This document shows, piece by piece, positions 43,504 through 52,123 of a stretch of 64,000 bases of DNA (position 1 is its first letter; each line of letters starts with the position of its first letter). The stretch spans positions 116,747-180,746 of the forward strand of contig NZ_JADIJR010000004.1 in assembly GCF_017355365.1 (NCBI RefSeq), in the 5' to 3' direction. Under the pieces are notes generated by a model. That model searched no databases, was not told the origin of the DNA, and was given only the letters and a program-made list of their open reading frames with translations. The DNA comes from Microbacterium sp. SD291. Lineage in GTDB: Bacteria; Actinomycetota; Actinomycetes; Actinomycetales; Microbacteriaceae. The translations under genes were made by a program, and so were the position numbers.

Positions 43504-44514
43504 GTGGTCGAAGAGGACGTGCGCATCCAGGTGCGCCTGGTGATGGAGGAGAGGCGCCGTGCGGATGTGTATCCGGCCGATGTCCTGGCCGGTATCGACC
43601 GTATCGCGGACCTTCGGAGGCCGTTCCTCACGGCGCAGGAGCTCGCGGCGGATCCCGCGGCGCTGCGCGACACCGAGGTGCTTCTCACGGGGTGGGGTGC
43701 GCCTGTCGTCGACGCCTCGCTGCTCGAGGCGGCGCCGCGCCTTCGGGCGGTGCTGCATGCCGCCGGATCGGTGAAGCACATCGTCACGGAGGCCGCATGG
43801 GAACGCGGCATCACCGTGGTCTCCGCGGCCGCGGCGAATGCCGAGCCGGTCGCGGAGATGACCGCGGCGCAGATCATCCTCGCCGCTCGCGGAGTACCCG
43901 GATCGCGTCGGCGCTACCGGTCCGAGCGCATGCTGGCGGCCGCGGCCGCCGCGTCCGGCACGCGCGGGAGCACGGTCGGGCTGGTGGCGCTGGGCGAGAT
44001 CGGGCGCCGGGTGGCCGAGCGGCTGCGCGGCACGGGCGTACGGCTGCTCGCCGCCGATCCGTTCGCATCGGCGTCGGATGCGCTCGACCTCGGGGTGGAG
44101 CTGGTCTCGCTCGAGGAGCTGTTCTCGCGGTGCCGGGTGGTCAGCCTGCACGCCCCGCTGCTGCCGTCGACCGAGGGGATGATCGGCGACGCGCTGCTCG
44201 AGCGGATGCCGGAGGGTGCGACCCTGATCAACACCGCGCGAGGCGGGCTGATCGACGAGGAGGGGCTGGTCGACGTCCTCTCCCGGCGCGCCGATCTCAC
44301 GGCACTGCTGGATGTCACGGCGCAGGAGCCGCCGGCCGCGGACTCGCCGCTGTGGAGCCTCGAGAACGTCGAGCTGACCCCGCACGTCGCCGGGTCGATG
44401 GGGTCCGACCGCGGGGCGATGGGGCAGCTCGTCGCGGACGAGCTCCAGCGGCTCATCGAAGGCGCTCCGCTGCGGCACCGCATCGAGCGGGAGGCCCTCG
44501 CGCGCATGGCATGA
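43504..44514 (+). CDS. D-2-hydroxyacid dehydrogenase family protein (paralogue 2)
   Basis: This 336-residue protein uses GTG 43504, preceded by AGGAG. It is a D-2-hydroxyacid dehydrogenase paralogous to the product of 21638 (shared VLHAAGSVKHIVTEA versus VVHAAGSVQGLV). Catalytic Arg is in INTARGGLIDEEGL, Glu in VTAQEPPAAD and His in LTPHVAGSMG. The nucleotide loop is ALGEIG, so the first Gly of GxGxxG is Ala. It diverges from the ABC operon and precedes a LacI-glycerate kinase pair. It may reduce a hydroxypyruvate, tartronate semialdehyde or glyoxylate-like product that feeds glycerate kinase; this is inference. Confidence 0.86.
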   Translation: MVEEDVRIQVRLVMEERRRADVYPADVLAGIDRIADLRRPFLTAQELAADPAALRDTEVLLTGWGAPVVDASLLEAAPRLRAVLHAAGSVKHIVTEAAWERGITVVSAAAANAEPVAEMTAAQIILAARGVPGSRRRYRSERMLAAAAAASGTRGSTVGLVALGEIGRRVAERLRGTGVRLLAADPFASASDALDLGVELVSLEELFSRCRVVSLHAPLLPSTEGMIGDALLERMPEGATLINTARGGLIDEEGLVDVLSRRADLTALLDVTAQEPPAADSPLWSLENVELTPHVAGSMGSDRGAMGQLVADELQRLIEGAPLRHRIEREALARMA

Positions 44515-44516
44515 CC

Positions 44517-44532
44517 CGGCAACCGATTGCCA
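44517..44532. promoter_or_regulatory. Regulon operator copy 4, before the lacI-glycerate kinase pair
   Basis: CGGCAACCGATTGCCA lies 2 bp after the dehydrogenase stop and 50 bp before the LacI ATG. It suggests autoregulation of the gene at 44582. Confidence 0.82.
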
Positions 44533-44581
44533 CGTTGTTACCCGCTCTGGTCCGGAGTGCCGCGCGCAGTATGCTCGGGGC

Positions 44582-45640
44582 ATGAACATGCCGGAAAGCC
44601 CTTCCCGCACGCGTCAGTCACGTCACGCGCGCGGTGCGGCCGCGACACTGCACGACGTGGCACGTGAAGCGGGTGTCTCGCTGGCGACGGCATCCCGCGT
44701 CCTGAACGGGTCCGAGCGCAAGGTGGCCGAGTCCTTCCGTGAGCGCGTGGAGCAGGCGGCGACGTCGCTCGGGTACACCGCGAACGTGTCGGCGCAGGCG
44801 ACGGCACGCGGCACGTCGCCGGTGATCGCGCTGCTCGTCGCGGACATCGCCGACCCGTACTTCGGCCTGATCGCCTCGGGGGTGGCCCGCGGCGCCGACG
44901 AGCAGGGTCTGGTCGTGACGATCGCGATCACCGAGCGGGATCCGGCCCGTGAGGCGCGGATCGTGCGCGCTCTGCGCGGCCAGCGTCCGCAGGGGCTGAT
45001 CCTCGCCGCATCCCGCACGCGTGACGAGGCGAGCTCCGACACCGCCCGCGAGCTCGCCGAGTTCGCGAAGCTCGGCGGGCGCATCGTGACGTTCGGCGAA
45101 GGCGGCTCGGACGACCGCCATGTGGAGATCGACAACCGCGCAGGTGCCGAGGCGCTCGGGCGCCGGATGGCGGAGCTCGGGTACCGGTCGGCGACCGCGC
45201 TGGCGGCGGCCGAGGGCGTGCGCACCTCCGACGAGCGTCTCGCCGGCTTCCGGGCCGGCTTCGAGTCGGCCGGAGGCGCGGTCGACCGGGTGCTCCGCGG
45301 GGACTTCCGCCGCGAATCCGGTGCATCGCTGATGGAGCAGGCCCTCGCCGACGGCATCCCGTCCGGGACCCTGGTGTTCGGGATGAGCGACGTCGTGGCC
45401 ATCGGTGCGATGTCGGCGATCCGTGACGCCGGTCGCGAGATCGGCGACGACATCGCCGTCTGCGGCTTCGACGACGTGCCCTCGAGCAGCGACGTCACTC
45501 CGGCGCTGACGACCGTGCGGGTGCCGCTGAGCGAAGTCGGCTACCAGGCGTTCCGCGCGACGGTGGATGCGGACTGGCAGCAGCCGCCGCTGCCGCTCGA
45601 CGTGGTCGTGCGCGCGAGCACGCCGGGGACCGCGCGATGA
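44582..45640 (+). CDS. LacI family regulator, probable master of the TGGCAA regulon
   Basis: This 352-residue protein has helix-turn-helix ATLHDVAREAGVSLATASRVLNGS (about residues 21-44), hinge NVSAQATARGTSP and a periplasmic-binding-type sensor domain (VIALLVADIADPYFGLIASG to VCGFDDVPSSSDVTPALTTV). Copy 4 of the operator stands 50 bp upstream, and three more copies precede the other units of the locus. It is therefore the better candidate for the shared regulator. It overlaps glycerate kinase by 4 bp. The inducer is presumably a uronate or oligosaccharide intermediate. Confidence 0.92.
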   Translation: MNMPESPSRTRQSRHARGAAATLHDVAREAGVSLATASRVLNGSERKVAESFRERVEQAATSLGYTANVSAQATARGTSPVIALLVADIADPYFGLIASGVARGADEQGLVVTIAITERDPAREARIVRALRGQRPQGLILAASRTRDEASSDTARELAEFAKLGGRIVTFGEGGSDDRHVEIDNRAGAEALGRRMAELGYRSATALAAAEGVRTSDERLAGFRAGFESAGGAVDRVLRGDFRRESGASLMEQALADGIPSGTLVFGMSDVVAIGAMSAIRDAGREIGDDIAVCGFDDVPSSSDVTPALTTVRVPLSEVGYQAFRATVDADWQQPPLPLDVVVRASTPGTAR

Positions 45641-46743
45641 CGCGGGTCGTGCTGGCGCCGGACAGCTTCAAGGGCACGATCACTGCGGCGGATGCCGCGG
45701 CGGCTCTCGCGGAAGGCTGGGCGTCCGTCGACCCGTCTGCGGAGTTCGTGCACCGTCCGATGGCGGACGGCGGGGAGGGCACGGTGTCGGCCTTCGAGGC
45801 GGCGGTTCCGGGTGCGAAGCGGATGCCGGTGACGGTCGAGGGCCCCGCGGGGGAGACGATCACAGCATCCTGGCTGCTGCTGCCGGCCACCGCGGATGCG
45901 CCGGCGGGAACCGCGGTCGTGGACCTCGCCTCCACGTCCGGCATCGAGCTGCTCACCGAGCTGCGCCCGTGGGATGCCGATACGACCGGCTTCGGCCAGG
46001 CGATCGCCGCGGCCCTCGACCACGGCGTCTCGCGGCTCGTGGTCGGCATCGGATCGAGCTCGTCCACCGACGGCGGCACCGGGATGCTGAGCGCGCTCGG
46101 CGCCCGCTTCCTCGACGCGGCCGGAGCGCCGGTCGCGCGCGGCGCGCAGGGACTCGGCGACCTGGCATCCGTCGATCTCTCCGGCCTCCGGCCGGCGCCC
46201 GAGGTGCGGGTCCTGACGGATGTGACCAACCCGCTGACCGGTGATCGTGGAGCCGCCGCAGTGTTCGGCCCGCAGAAGGGGCTCACCGATCCGGCGGACA
46301 TCGCCGCCGTCGACGCGGCACTCGGACGGCTCGCATCCCTGCTCGGCCTCGATGCGGCGCTGCCCGGCACCGGCGCCGCCGGCGGGACCGGCGGGGCGCT
46401 CGTCTCCTGGGGTGGAGTGCTCGCACCGGGAGCCGCGGAGGTCGCCGAGCTGATCGGCCTCGCCGACGCGATCGCCGGCGCCGATGTCGTCATCACGGGC
46501 GAGGGGTCGTACGACGGGCAGTCCGGCGACGGCAAGGTCCCGTCGTTCATCGCGTCGCTCGCTGCCTCGTCGTCGGTGAGGCCGCTTCTGGCCGCGGGGC
46601 GGATCACGGCGGATGCCGACACGTCGCTGTTCACGGCATCCGCGTCGCTGACCTCGCTCGCGGGGTCGTCGGAGGCGGCTCTCGCCGAGCCCGCGATCTG
46701 GCTGCGCGCCGCGGGCGCGGCGCTCGCACGCTCCGTGGCCTGA
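45637..46743 (+). CDS. glxK: Glycerate kinase (GlxK/GarK type)
   Basis: This 368-residue class-II-type bacterial glycerate 2-kinase phosphorylates D-glycerate and feeds glycolysis. Signature blocks are VLAPDSFKGTITAADAAAAL at the N-terminus, RPMADGGEGTVSAFEA, VVGIGSSSSTDGGTGML, FGPQKGLTDP, GAAGGTGGALVSWGG and VVITGEGSYDGQSGDGKVP. Length is normal. It is translationally coupled to the LacI gene and so belongs to the operator-defined regulon. Glycerate could come from uronate or glucarate-type breakdown, with the adjacent 2-hydroxyacid dehydrogenase supplying it. Confidence 0.93.
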   Translation: MTRVVLAPDSFKGTITAADAAAALAEGWASVDPSAEFVHRPMADGGEGTVSAFEAAVPGAKRMPVTVEGPAGETITASWLLLPATADAPAGTAVVDLASTSGIELLTELRPWDADTTGFGQAIAAALDHGVSRLVVGIGSSSSTDGGTGMLSALGARFLDAAGAPVARGAQGLGDLASVDLSGLRPAPEVRVLTDVTNPLTGDRGAAAVFGPQKGLTDPADIAAVDAALGRLASLLGLDAALPGTGAAGGTGGALVSWGGVLAPGAAEVAELIGLADAIAGADVVITGEGSYDGQSGDGKVPSFIASLAASSSVRPLLAAGRITADADTSLFTASASLTSLAGSSEAALAEPAIWLRAAGAALARSVA

Positions 46744-46894
46744 GGCCGTCGGCTCACTCGGCTCGCGCGGGGAGAGTTCGGTCCTTCGGCCGGGGATGGA
46801 TTCGGCCGGTTCCGGAGGCGTGAGCCAGCGGATCCCATCCCCACGCGTCGCCGCGCGCCGGATCGGCTCGCCCGAGCGAAAGTCGGTGCCCGGG

Positions 46895-48556
46895 TCAGCC
46901 GCCGAGAGCCGCCGACACGACCGCGCGGGCCTCGGTCTGCACCTCAGCGAGGTGCTCGGGGCCGCGCAGGCTCTCGGCGTAGAGCTTGTAGACGTCCTCC
47001 GTGCCGGACGGGCGCGCCGCGAACCACGCGTGCTCGGTCTGCACCTTGAGGCCGCCGATGGCCGCGCCGTTGCCCGGCGCGTGCGACAGCTTGGCGGTGA
47101 TCGCCTCGCCGGCCAGGGTGGTCGCGCTGACGGCATCCGGTGCCAGCTTTCCGAGCGTCGCCTTCTGCTCCGGCGTGGCCGGAGCGTCGACCCGCTGATA
47201 GGCGGATGCTCCGAACGCCTCCTCGAGCTCGCGGTACCGTTCCGACGGTGTCTTGCCCGTGACGGCGATGATCTCGGCTGCCAGCAGGCAGAGCAGGATG
47301 CCGTCCTTGTCCGTCGACCAGACCGATCCGTCCTTGCGGAGGAACGACGCTCCGGCCGACTCCTCGCCGCCGAACGCGACGGAGCCGTCGAGCAGCCCCG
47401 GCACGAACCACTTGAACCCCACCGGGACCTCCAGCAGCCGGCGGCCGAGTGACTCGGCGACGCGGTCGATGATCATCGACGAGACGAGGGTCTTGCCGAT
47501 CGCGGCGTCACGCGGCCACTCGGCGCGGTGCGAGAACAGGTAGTCGATGGCGACGGCGAGGTAGTGGTTCGGGTTCATCAGGCCGGCATCCGGCGTGACG
47601 ATCCCGTGGCGATCGGCATCCGCATCGTTTCCGGTGAGGACGTCGAAGTCGCCCTTCTTCGCCACAAGAGACGCCATCGCGCTCGGCGACGACGGATCCA
47701 TCCGGATCTTCTCGTCCCAGTCCAGGGTCATGAAGCGCCAGGTCGGGTCGACCTCCGGGTTGACGACGGTGAGGTCGAGCTCGTGCACCTCCTTGATCAG
47801 CGCCCAGTACTCGACGGATGCCCCGCCCAGCGGGTCGGCGCCGATGCGCACGCCTGCCTTGCGGATCGCGTCGATGTCGATGATCGATGAGAGGTCGCGC
47901 ACGTAGGCGTCCCGGAAGTCGTAGCCGGGCAGTGCGTCCCAGTCGATGTCGGCGAAGCGCTCGCGCTTCACGCCCTCGAGACCGTTCGCGATCAGCTCGT
48001 TCGCGCGGTCGGCGATCCACCCCGTGGCATCCGTGTCTGCAGGTCCGCCGTGCGGCGGGTTGTACTTGAAGCCGCCGTCGCGCGGCGGGTTGTGCGACGG
48101 TGTGACCACGATGCCGTCGGCCCGGCCGGCGTTGTCCTCTCCCGGTCCCTGAGCCTGTGGAAGGGCGCGGTTGAAGGTGAGGATCGCGTGGCTCAGCGCC
48201 GGCGTCGGCACCCAGGCGTCCCGCGAGTCGACGCGGACGTCGACGCCGTTCGCGACGAGCACCTCGATCGCGCTGCGCTCGGCCGGCAGCGACAGGGCGT
48301 GCGTGTCGCGGCCGAGGAACAGCGGGCCGGTGATGCCCTGTCCGGCCCGGTAGTCCACGATCGCCTGGGTCGTCGCGAGGATGTGATTCTCGTTGAAGCT
48401 GTTCGACAGCGAGGAGCCGCGGTGGCCGCTGGTGCCGAACACGACCCGCTCGCCTGCGACGGCGGGGTCCGGGACGCGATCGTAATAGGCGGCGATCAGC
48501 TCGTCGACATCGATGAGGTCACTTTCCTCCGCGGGGAGGCCTGCACGGCTCGTCAT
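46895..48556 (-). CDS. pgm: Phosphoglucomutase (alpha-D-glucose phosphate-specific)
   Basis: This 553-residue enzyme starts at ATG 48556 and interconverts glucose-1-phosphate and glucose-6-phosphate. Active-site Ser is in [17 protein letters not shown], the metal loop is [12 protein letters not shown], the sugar loop is GGEESAG and the phosphate loop is [21 protein letters not shown] is near the N-terminus. Residues about 131-142 ([12 protein letters not shown]) are encoded by a dispersed repeat copy (48144-48165) just before the catalytic loop. The gene is monocistronic. It links galactose use (galT product) to glycolysis. Confidence 0.94.
   Translation of the reverse strand: MTSRAGLPAEESDLIDVDELIAAYYDRVPDPAVAGERVVFGTSGHRGSSLSNSFNENHILATTQAIVDYRAGQGITGPLFLGRDTHALSLPAERSAIEVLVANGVDVRVDSRDAWVPTPALSHAILTFNRALPQAQGPGEDNAGRADGIVVTPSHNPPRDGGFKYNPPHGGPADTDATGWIADRANELIANGLEGVKRERFADIDWDALPGYDFRDAYVRDLSSIIDIDAIRKAGVRIGADPLGGASVEYWALIKEVHELDLTVVNPEVDPTWRFMTLDWDEKIRMDPSSPSAMASLVAKKGDFDVLTGNDADADRHGIVTPDAGLMNPNHYLAVAIDYLFSHRAEWPRDAAIGKTLVSSMIIDRVAESLGRRLLEVPVGFKWFVPGLLDGSVAFGGEESAGASFLRKDGSVWSTDKDGILLCLLAAEIIAVTGKTPSERYRELEEAFGASAYQRVDAPATPEQKATLGKLAPDAVSATTLAGEAITAKLSHAPGNGAAIGGLKVQTEHAWFAARPSGTEDVYKLYAESLRGPEHLAEVQTEARAVVSAALGG
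48144..48165. repeat. Dispersed CCCTGAGCC palindromic repeat copy inside pgm
   Basis: GGTCCCTGAGCCTGTGGAAG followed by GG matches the copy in galK with one change, and is read in the same frame on the minus strand (QAQGPG in both proteins). Confidence 0.85.
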
Positions 48557-48671
48557 GCACACAGTCTGCCCCGAGTGCGCCGATCGTGCACGTCACATTT
48601 CCGAAGCGGCGCCGGGTTTCGTCTCGCGCCGGGGCGCCGGGTGCCTGATCCGGTGCGACTAGGCTTGCCGC

Positions 48672-49613
48672 GTGACCGAACGCCGCACCTACAGCTACCT
48701 GGGCCCCGCCGGAACTTTCACGGAAGCTGCGCTCGAGCAGGTGGCGGAAGCCCGCGGACACGACTGGCGGCCCGTGCACAACGTGGGCGAGGCGCTCGAC
48801 GACGTGCTCTCGGGAGTATCGGATGCCGCGATGATCGCGATCGAGAACTCGATCGAGGGTGGCGTCTCCACCACCCAGGACGCACTGGCGACGCTGCCCG
48901 GGCTGCGCATCATCGGCGAGTACCTGGTGCGCGTGAACTTCGTGCTCGTCGCGCCGCGCGGCACGGAGCTCTCCGACGTCACCGTCATCGCCGCGCACCC
49001 TGTCGCGTACGCGCAGTGCCACGGCTGGCTCGGCGCGAACATCCCCTCGCACTCGCACGTGCCGGCGGCCAGCAACGTGGCCTCGGCCATCGGCGTGCTC
49101 GACGGCACCCTTCCCGCACAGGCGGCCATCGCGGCGCCCGGGATCGTGAACCACTACGACGTCGACGTGCTCGCCGAGGACATCGGCGACAACGTCCAGG
49201 CGGTGACCCGCTTCGTGCTCGTCGCCCGCACCACCACGCCGCCGGCGCCGACAGGGGCCGACAAGACCTCGCTGATCGTCGAGCTTCCGCACGACCACCC
49301 GGGCTCGCTGCTGGAGATGCTCGAGCAGTTCTCCACCAGGGGCATCAACCTCTCGCTCATCGAGTCGCGTCCGATCGGCGACGAGCTCGGTCGCTACCGG
49401 TTCGTCATCGACGCGGACGGCCACATCGAGCACGAGCGCATGGCCGATGCCCTGCTCGGCATCCGTCGTTTCAGCCCCCGCGTGGTCTTCCTCGGGTCGT
49501 ACCCGCGCGCCGACCGGCAGATCGTGCAGTACCCGGACCGCTACGCCGACGACGTGTTCGTCGAGGCGCGCGACTGGCTTCGCGGCATCCTCTCCGGCGA
49601 GCCGGAGGCGTAG
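48672..49613 (+). CDS. pheA: Prephenate dehydratase
   Basis: This 313-residue enzyme uses GTG 48672. It converts prephenate to phenylpyruvate for phenylalanine synthesis. The periplasmic-binding-like catalytic domain runs from YSYLGPAGTFTEAALEQV through MIAIENSIEGGVSTTQDAL to the TRF motif in AVTRFVLVAR. The C-terminal ACT domain (about residues 196-275) contains PGSLLEMLEQFSTRGINLSL and ESRPIG, the phenylalanine-binding ESRP motif, so feedback control is expected. It is a monofunctional dehydratase without chorismate mutase. Confidence 0.94.
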   Translation: MTERRTYSYLGPAGTFTEAALEQVAEARGHDWRPVHNVGEALDDVLSGVSDAAMIAIENSIEGGVSTTQDALATLPGLRIIGEYLVRVNFVLVAPRGTELSDVTVIAAHPVAYAQCHGWLGANIPSHSHVPAASNVASAIGVLDGTLPAQAAIAAPGIVNHYDVDVLAEDIGDNVQAVTRFVLVARTTTPPAPTGADKTSLIVELPHDHPGSLLEMLEQFSTRGINLSLIESRPIGDELGRYRFVIDADGHIEHERMADALLGIRRFSPRVVFLGSYPRADRQIVQYPDRYADDVFVEARDWLRGILSGEPEA

Positions 49614-49767
49614 GACCGGGCGTCGGCGTCTTGCGCCGGCGTGTGCCGGCACGTGCGGCCTGTGCTGGCGCGTACGGCTTGCGCGGGCGCGCGCATCGGT
49701 CTGGCCGGGTCAAAATCGCACTTGCGCCCGGTCCGAGGTCAAAGACGCATCCGGCAAGGCGATCAGG

Positions 49768-49880
49768 GATGCTCTTCTGACCACGCACGTTCGGCACGAG
49801 GTGTTGCGGATGCTCATTTGGCCACGCACGTTCGGCACGAGGTGTTGCGGATGCTCTTTTGGCCACGCACCGGCGGCACC
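49768..49880. repeat. 41-bp tandem repeat, two full units and a partial third
   Basis: Units at 49768-49808 and 49809-49849 begin GATGCTC(T/A)T(C/T)TG and share CCACGCACGTTCGGCACGAG plus GTGTTGCG. A third partial unit runs from 49850 to about 49880. They fill the gap between pheA and the 3' end of the DUF559-type gene. The rest of this 272-bp gap shows nothing recognisable apart from GC-rich sequence. Confidence 0.85.
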
Positions 49881-49885
49881 TGCAC

Positions 49886-50806
49886 TCAGCGCGAGGCGAT
49901 CGCGTTGCGGATTCGGCGCAGCAGGGCAGCGCCACCGTCCTGGAGATCGAGCTCGGTGACCCGGATCACGATCCAGCCGAGATCCTCGAGGTCGCGCTGG
50001 CGCTGGATGTCCTTCCGCCACTGATCGCGACTCGTGCGGTGGCCGTCACCTTCGTACTCGATCGCGATCCTGAGTTCGGGATACCCGAGGTCGACGCGTG
50101 CGACGAACCTTCCGCTGTCGAACACGGAATGCTGCACCGCCGGTTCGGGCAGGCCGGCAGCGACGATGACCAATCGCGTCTCGGTCTCCTTGGGTGACTC
50201 CACGCCCTCCCGAGCCGAGTCGAGAGCACTGCGCACTCGACCACAGCAGGGGAAGCGCCCCCAGTCGCGCAGGCGCTGCTCGATCGCAGCCACAGTGCTG
50301 ATGGGACGCCCCTTGCGGAGGCCGGGGTAATTGTCGGCGGTGGTGATGAGCGCATCGAGCAGGATGACGATCTGATCATCAGTCAGGTCACCTGCGCACA
50401 TGAAGAGCGCGGCGGTCGGGTCGACGACGGGGATGCCTGCAACTCGCCACCCGCGTGCACGGCCCCGGGCTAGACGCAGACCCTTCACTCCTGGGGTGCG
50501 CGGGCGCACGGCATCCGTCGGCACGACGACGACAACGTCCTCGAGAGTCGTCCATGCGACCGGATACGGGAGCCCCCACACGTGGAGCGCGGTGCTGCTG
50601 CCGACCAACTGTCCGGGACGGAGACGCGGGACGAGGTTCTGCACCCGCTGCAATGGCGTCGTCGGCGCGCGCCGTGCGCGCACCGCGTGGAAGGGGCGTG
50701 CCAGGTCGCGCGCGGCGCTGCGGCCGCGACCGACGCCGTGCTCTCTCGCATCGGCCACGGTGAACTGAGTGCCGAGAGCCTCCGGCAGGGCTGTCCTGTG
50801 TCGCAT
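49886..50806 (-). CDS. DUF559-type endonuclease-like domain protein (AbiEi-like N-terminus)
   Basis: This 306-residue protein starts at ATG 50806. An N-terminal AbiEi/transcriptional-regulator-like region (ARPFHAVRARRAPTTPLQRV, VGSSTALHVWGLPYP, GIPVVDPTAALFMCAG) leads to a C-terminal Vsr/DUF559-like nuclease-fold region: RVDLGYPELRIAIEYEGDGH, then TSRDQWRKDIQRQRDLEDLGW. The Asp...Glu-x-Glu pattern resembles the PD-(D/E)xK site. Such genes are frequent single-copy features of actinobacterial genomes with no proven function; toxin-antitoxin annotation of the family is speculative. No antitoxin partner is next to it. Confidence 0.8.
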   Translation of the reverse strand: MRHRTALPEALGTQFTVADAREHGVGRGRSAARDLARPFHAVRARRAPTTPLQRVQNLVPRLRPGQLVGSSTALHVWGLPYPVAWTTLEDVVVVVPTDAVRPRTPGVKGLRLARGRARGWRVAGIPVVDPTAALFMCAGDLTDDQIVILLDALITTADNYPGLRKGRPISTVAAIEQRLRDWGRFPCCGRVRSALDSAREGVESPKETETRLVIVAAGLPEPAVQHSVFDSGRFVARVDLGYPELRIAIEYEGDGHRTSRDQWRKDIQRQRDLEDLGWIVIRVTELDLQDGGAALLRRIRNAIASR

Positions 50807-51035
50807 CGCACCAGCATCCGAAATCAGCGAACCTCGCTGGCGTTCGATCCGACCTGTTCCCGGGAATTGTGGACAGTTCCCACCTGTGGACGGCCATCGC
50901 CCGATCATGCGAGGTCGATTTCGCACCCGCCGTGCCGTGCGAGGCCACAAAGACACCGCAATTGCGTCGTGAAGGTGCGTCATCGACCCCGCACGGGGCG
51001 ACCGCGGAGAGGGGACGGGCGGTGAACCAGGCGCG

Positions 51036-52076
51036 TCAGAGGGCGGCGGCGACCAGCTCGAGGGTCTGGACGCGACCGGGGGACGCGTCGAGCGGCTCGG
51101 CCTCGTACGACGCTGCGACCGGGGACAGCATCACCTCGTCGACGCCGTACCGGTCGGCGAAAGCCTGCACCTCGGACGCGACAGAAGCACCCGTGCCGAC
51201 GAACCATCGCGACCGGGCGGCCTCGACGACCTGCTGCGTCGCGGCATCCGCAACGGACGAGGCTTCGAGAGCCTGCTCGACGGTCTCGAGCGCGGTCAGC
51301 GGCTGGTTCAACCGCAGGCGCGCCATCATGTGCAGCTGCGGGAGCGCCCGCGCCTCGGCCTCCTCCTGCGTGGGGGCGGCGACGGCGTTGACCGTGAGGA
51401 AGGTCCGCGGCTCAGGATGCTCCTCGCTCGGCTGGTAGCCGGTGCGGTACAGGTCGAGCGCACGCTCGAGACCGTGCCCGGAGAAGTGGTTGGCGAAGAC
51501 GTACGGCAGGCCGTGGGATGCCGCGAGCTGGGCCGAGTAGTCGCTCGAGCCGAGCAGCCACAGCTCCGGCGTCCCGGTGGCGGCGGGCGTCGCGCGCACG
51601 GTGTACTCGCCGCCCGAGGTGAAGCGCACCGTCGCGCCCTCGCCGGAGAGGAGTGCGGCGATGTCCTGCACGTTGCGCGGGAACTGCTCGACGTCGCTGG
51701 TGGTGCCGGACCCGCGCAGCAGCTGCGTGATCACGGGGTCGCTGCCCGGTGCGCGACCGAGGCCCAAGTCGATGCGGCCGGGAGCGATGGCCTCGAGCGC
51801 CGCGAACTGCTCGGCGACGATGAGCGGCGCGTGATTGGGCAGCATGACACCGCCCGACCCGAGCCGCAGCCTGGTGGTGCGGGCGGCGGCCGCCGCGATC
51901 AGCACCGGGGGAGTGGTGGATGCCACCGCCGGCATGTTGTGGTGCTCGGCGAACCAGTACCGGCGGTAGCCGAGCCTGTCGGCGGCCTCCGCGAGGGAGA
52001 GGGAGGCGGCGATCGCCTCTGCACTGGTCTGCCCGGTGCGCACCGGGACGAGGTCGAGGACGGAGAGAGCAGTCAC
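51036..52076 (-). CDS. LLM class flavin-dependent oxidoreductase (luciferase-like)
   Basis: This 346-residue TIM-barrel oxidoreductase shows the bacterial luciferase-like pattern: LSVLDLVPVRTGQTSAEAI, RYWFAEHHNMPAVASTTPPV, LRLGSGGVMLPNHAPLIVAEQF, LDLG-type segment GRIDLGLGRAPGSDP, and LWLLGSSDYSAQLAASHGLPY. This matches the MsnO8/YhbW-like subfamily that uses F420 or FMN. It stands alone, 47 bp after the SRPBCC gene on the same strand. The substrate is unknown. Confidence 0.92.
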   Translation of the reverse strand: MTALSVLDLVPVRTGQTSAEAIAASLSLAEAADRLGYRRYWFAEHHNMPAVASTTPPVLIAAAAARTTRLRLGSGGVMLPNHAPLIVAEQFAALEAIAPGRIDLGLGRAPGSDPVITQLLRGSGTTSDVEQFPRNVQDIAALLSGEGATVRFTSGGEYTVRATPAATGTPELWLLGSSDYSAQLAASHGLPYVFANHFSGHGLERALDLYRTGYQPSEEHPEPRTFLTVNAVAAPTQEEAEARALPQLHMMARLRLNQPLTALETVEQALEASSVADAATQQVVEAARSRWFVGTGASVASEVQAFADRYGVDEVMLSPVAASYEAEPLDASPGRVQTLELVAAAL

Positions 52077-52123
52077 TCAGGCCTCAACCCGCCGCCGTCC
52101 CGCCGCATTCCCGCGGTGCGGAG

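Noticed and set aside
46744..46894. Possible small gene between glycerate kinase and pgm
   Set aside because: No start with a ribosome binding site and no coding-like composition in the 151-bp gap.
49886..50806. Toxin-antitoxin system based on the AbiEi-like N-terminus
   Set aside because: No AbiEii nucleotidyltransferase or other partner is adjacent, and the C-terminus is a nuclease-like domain.
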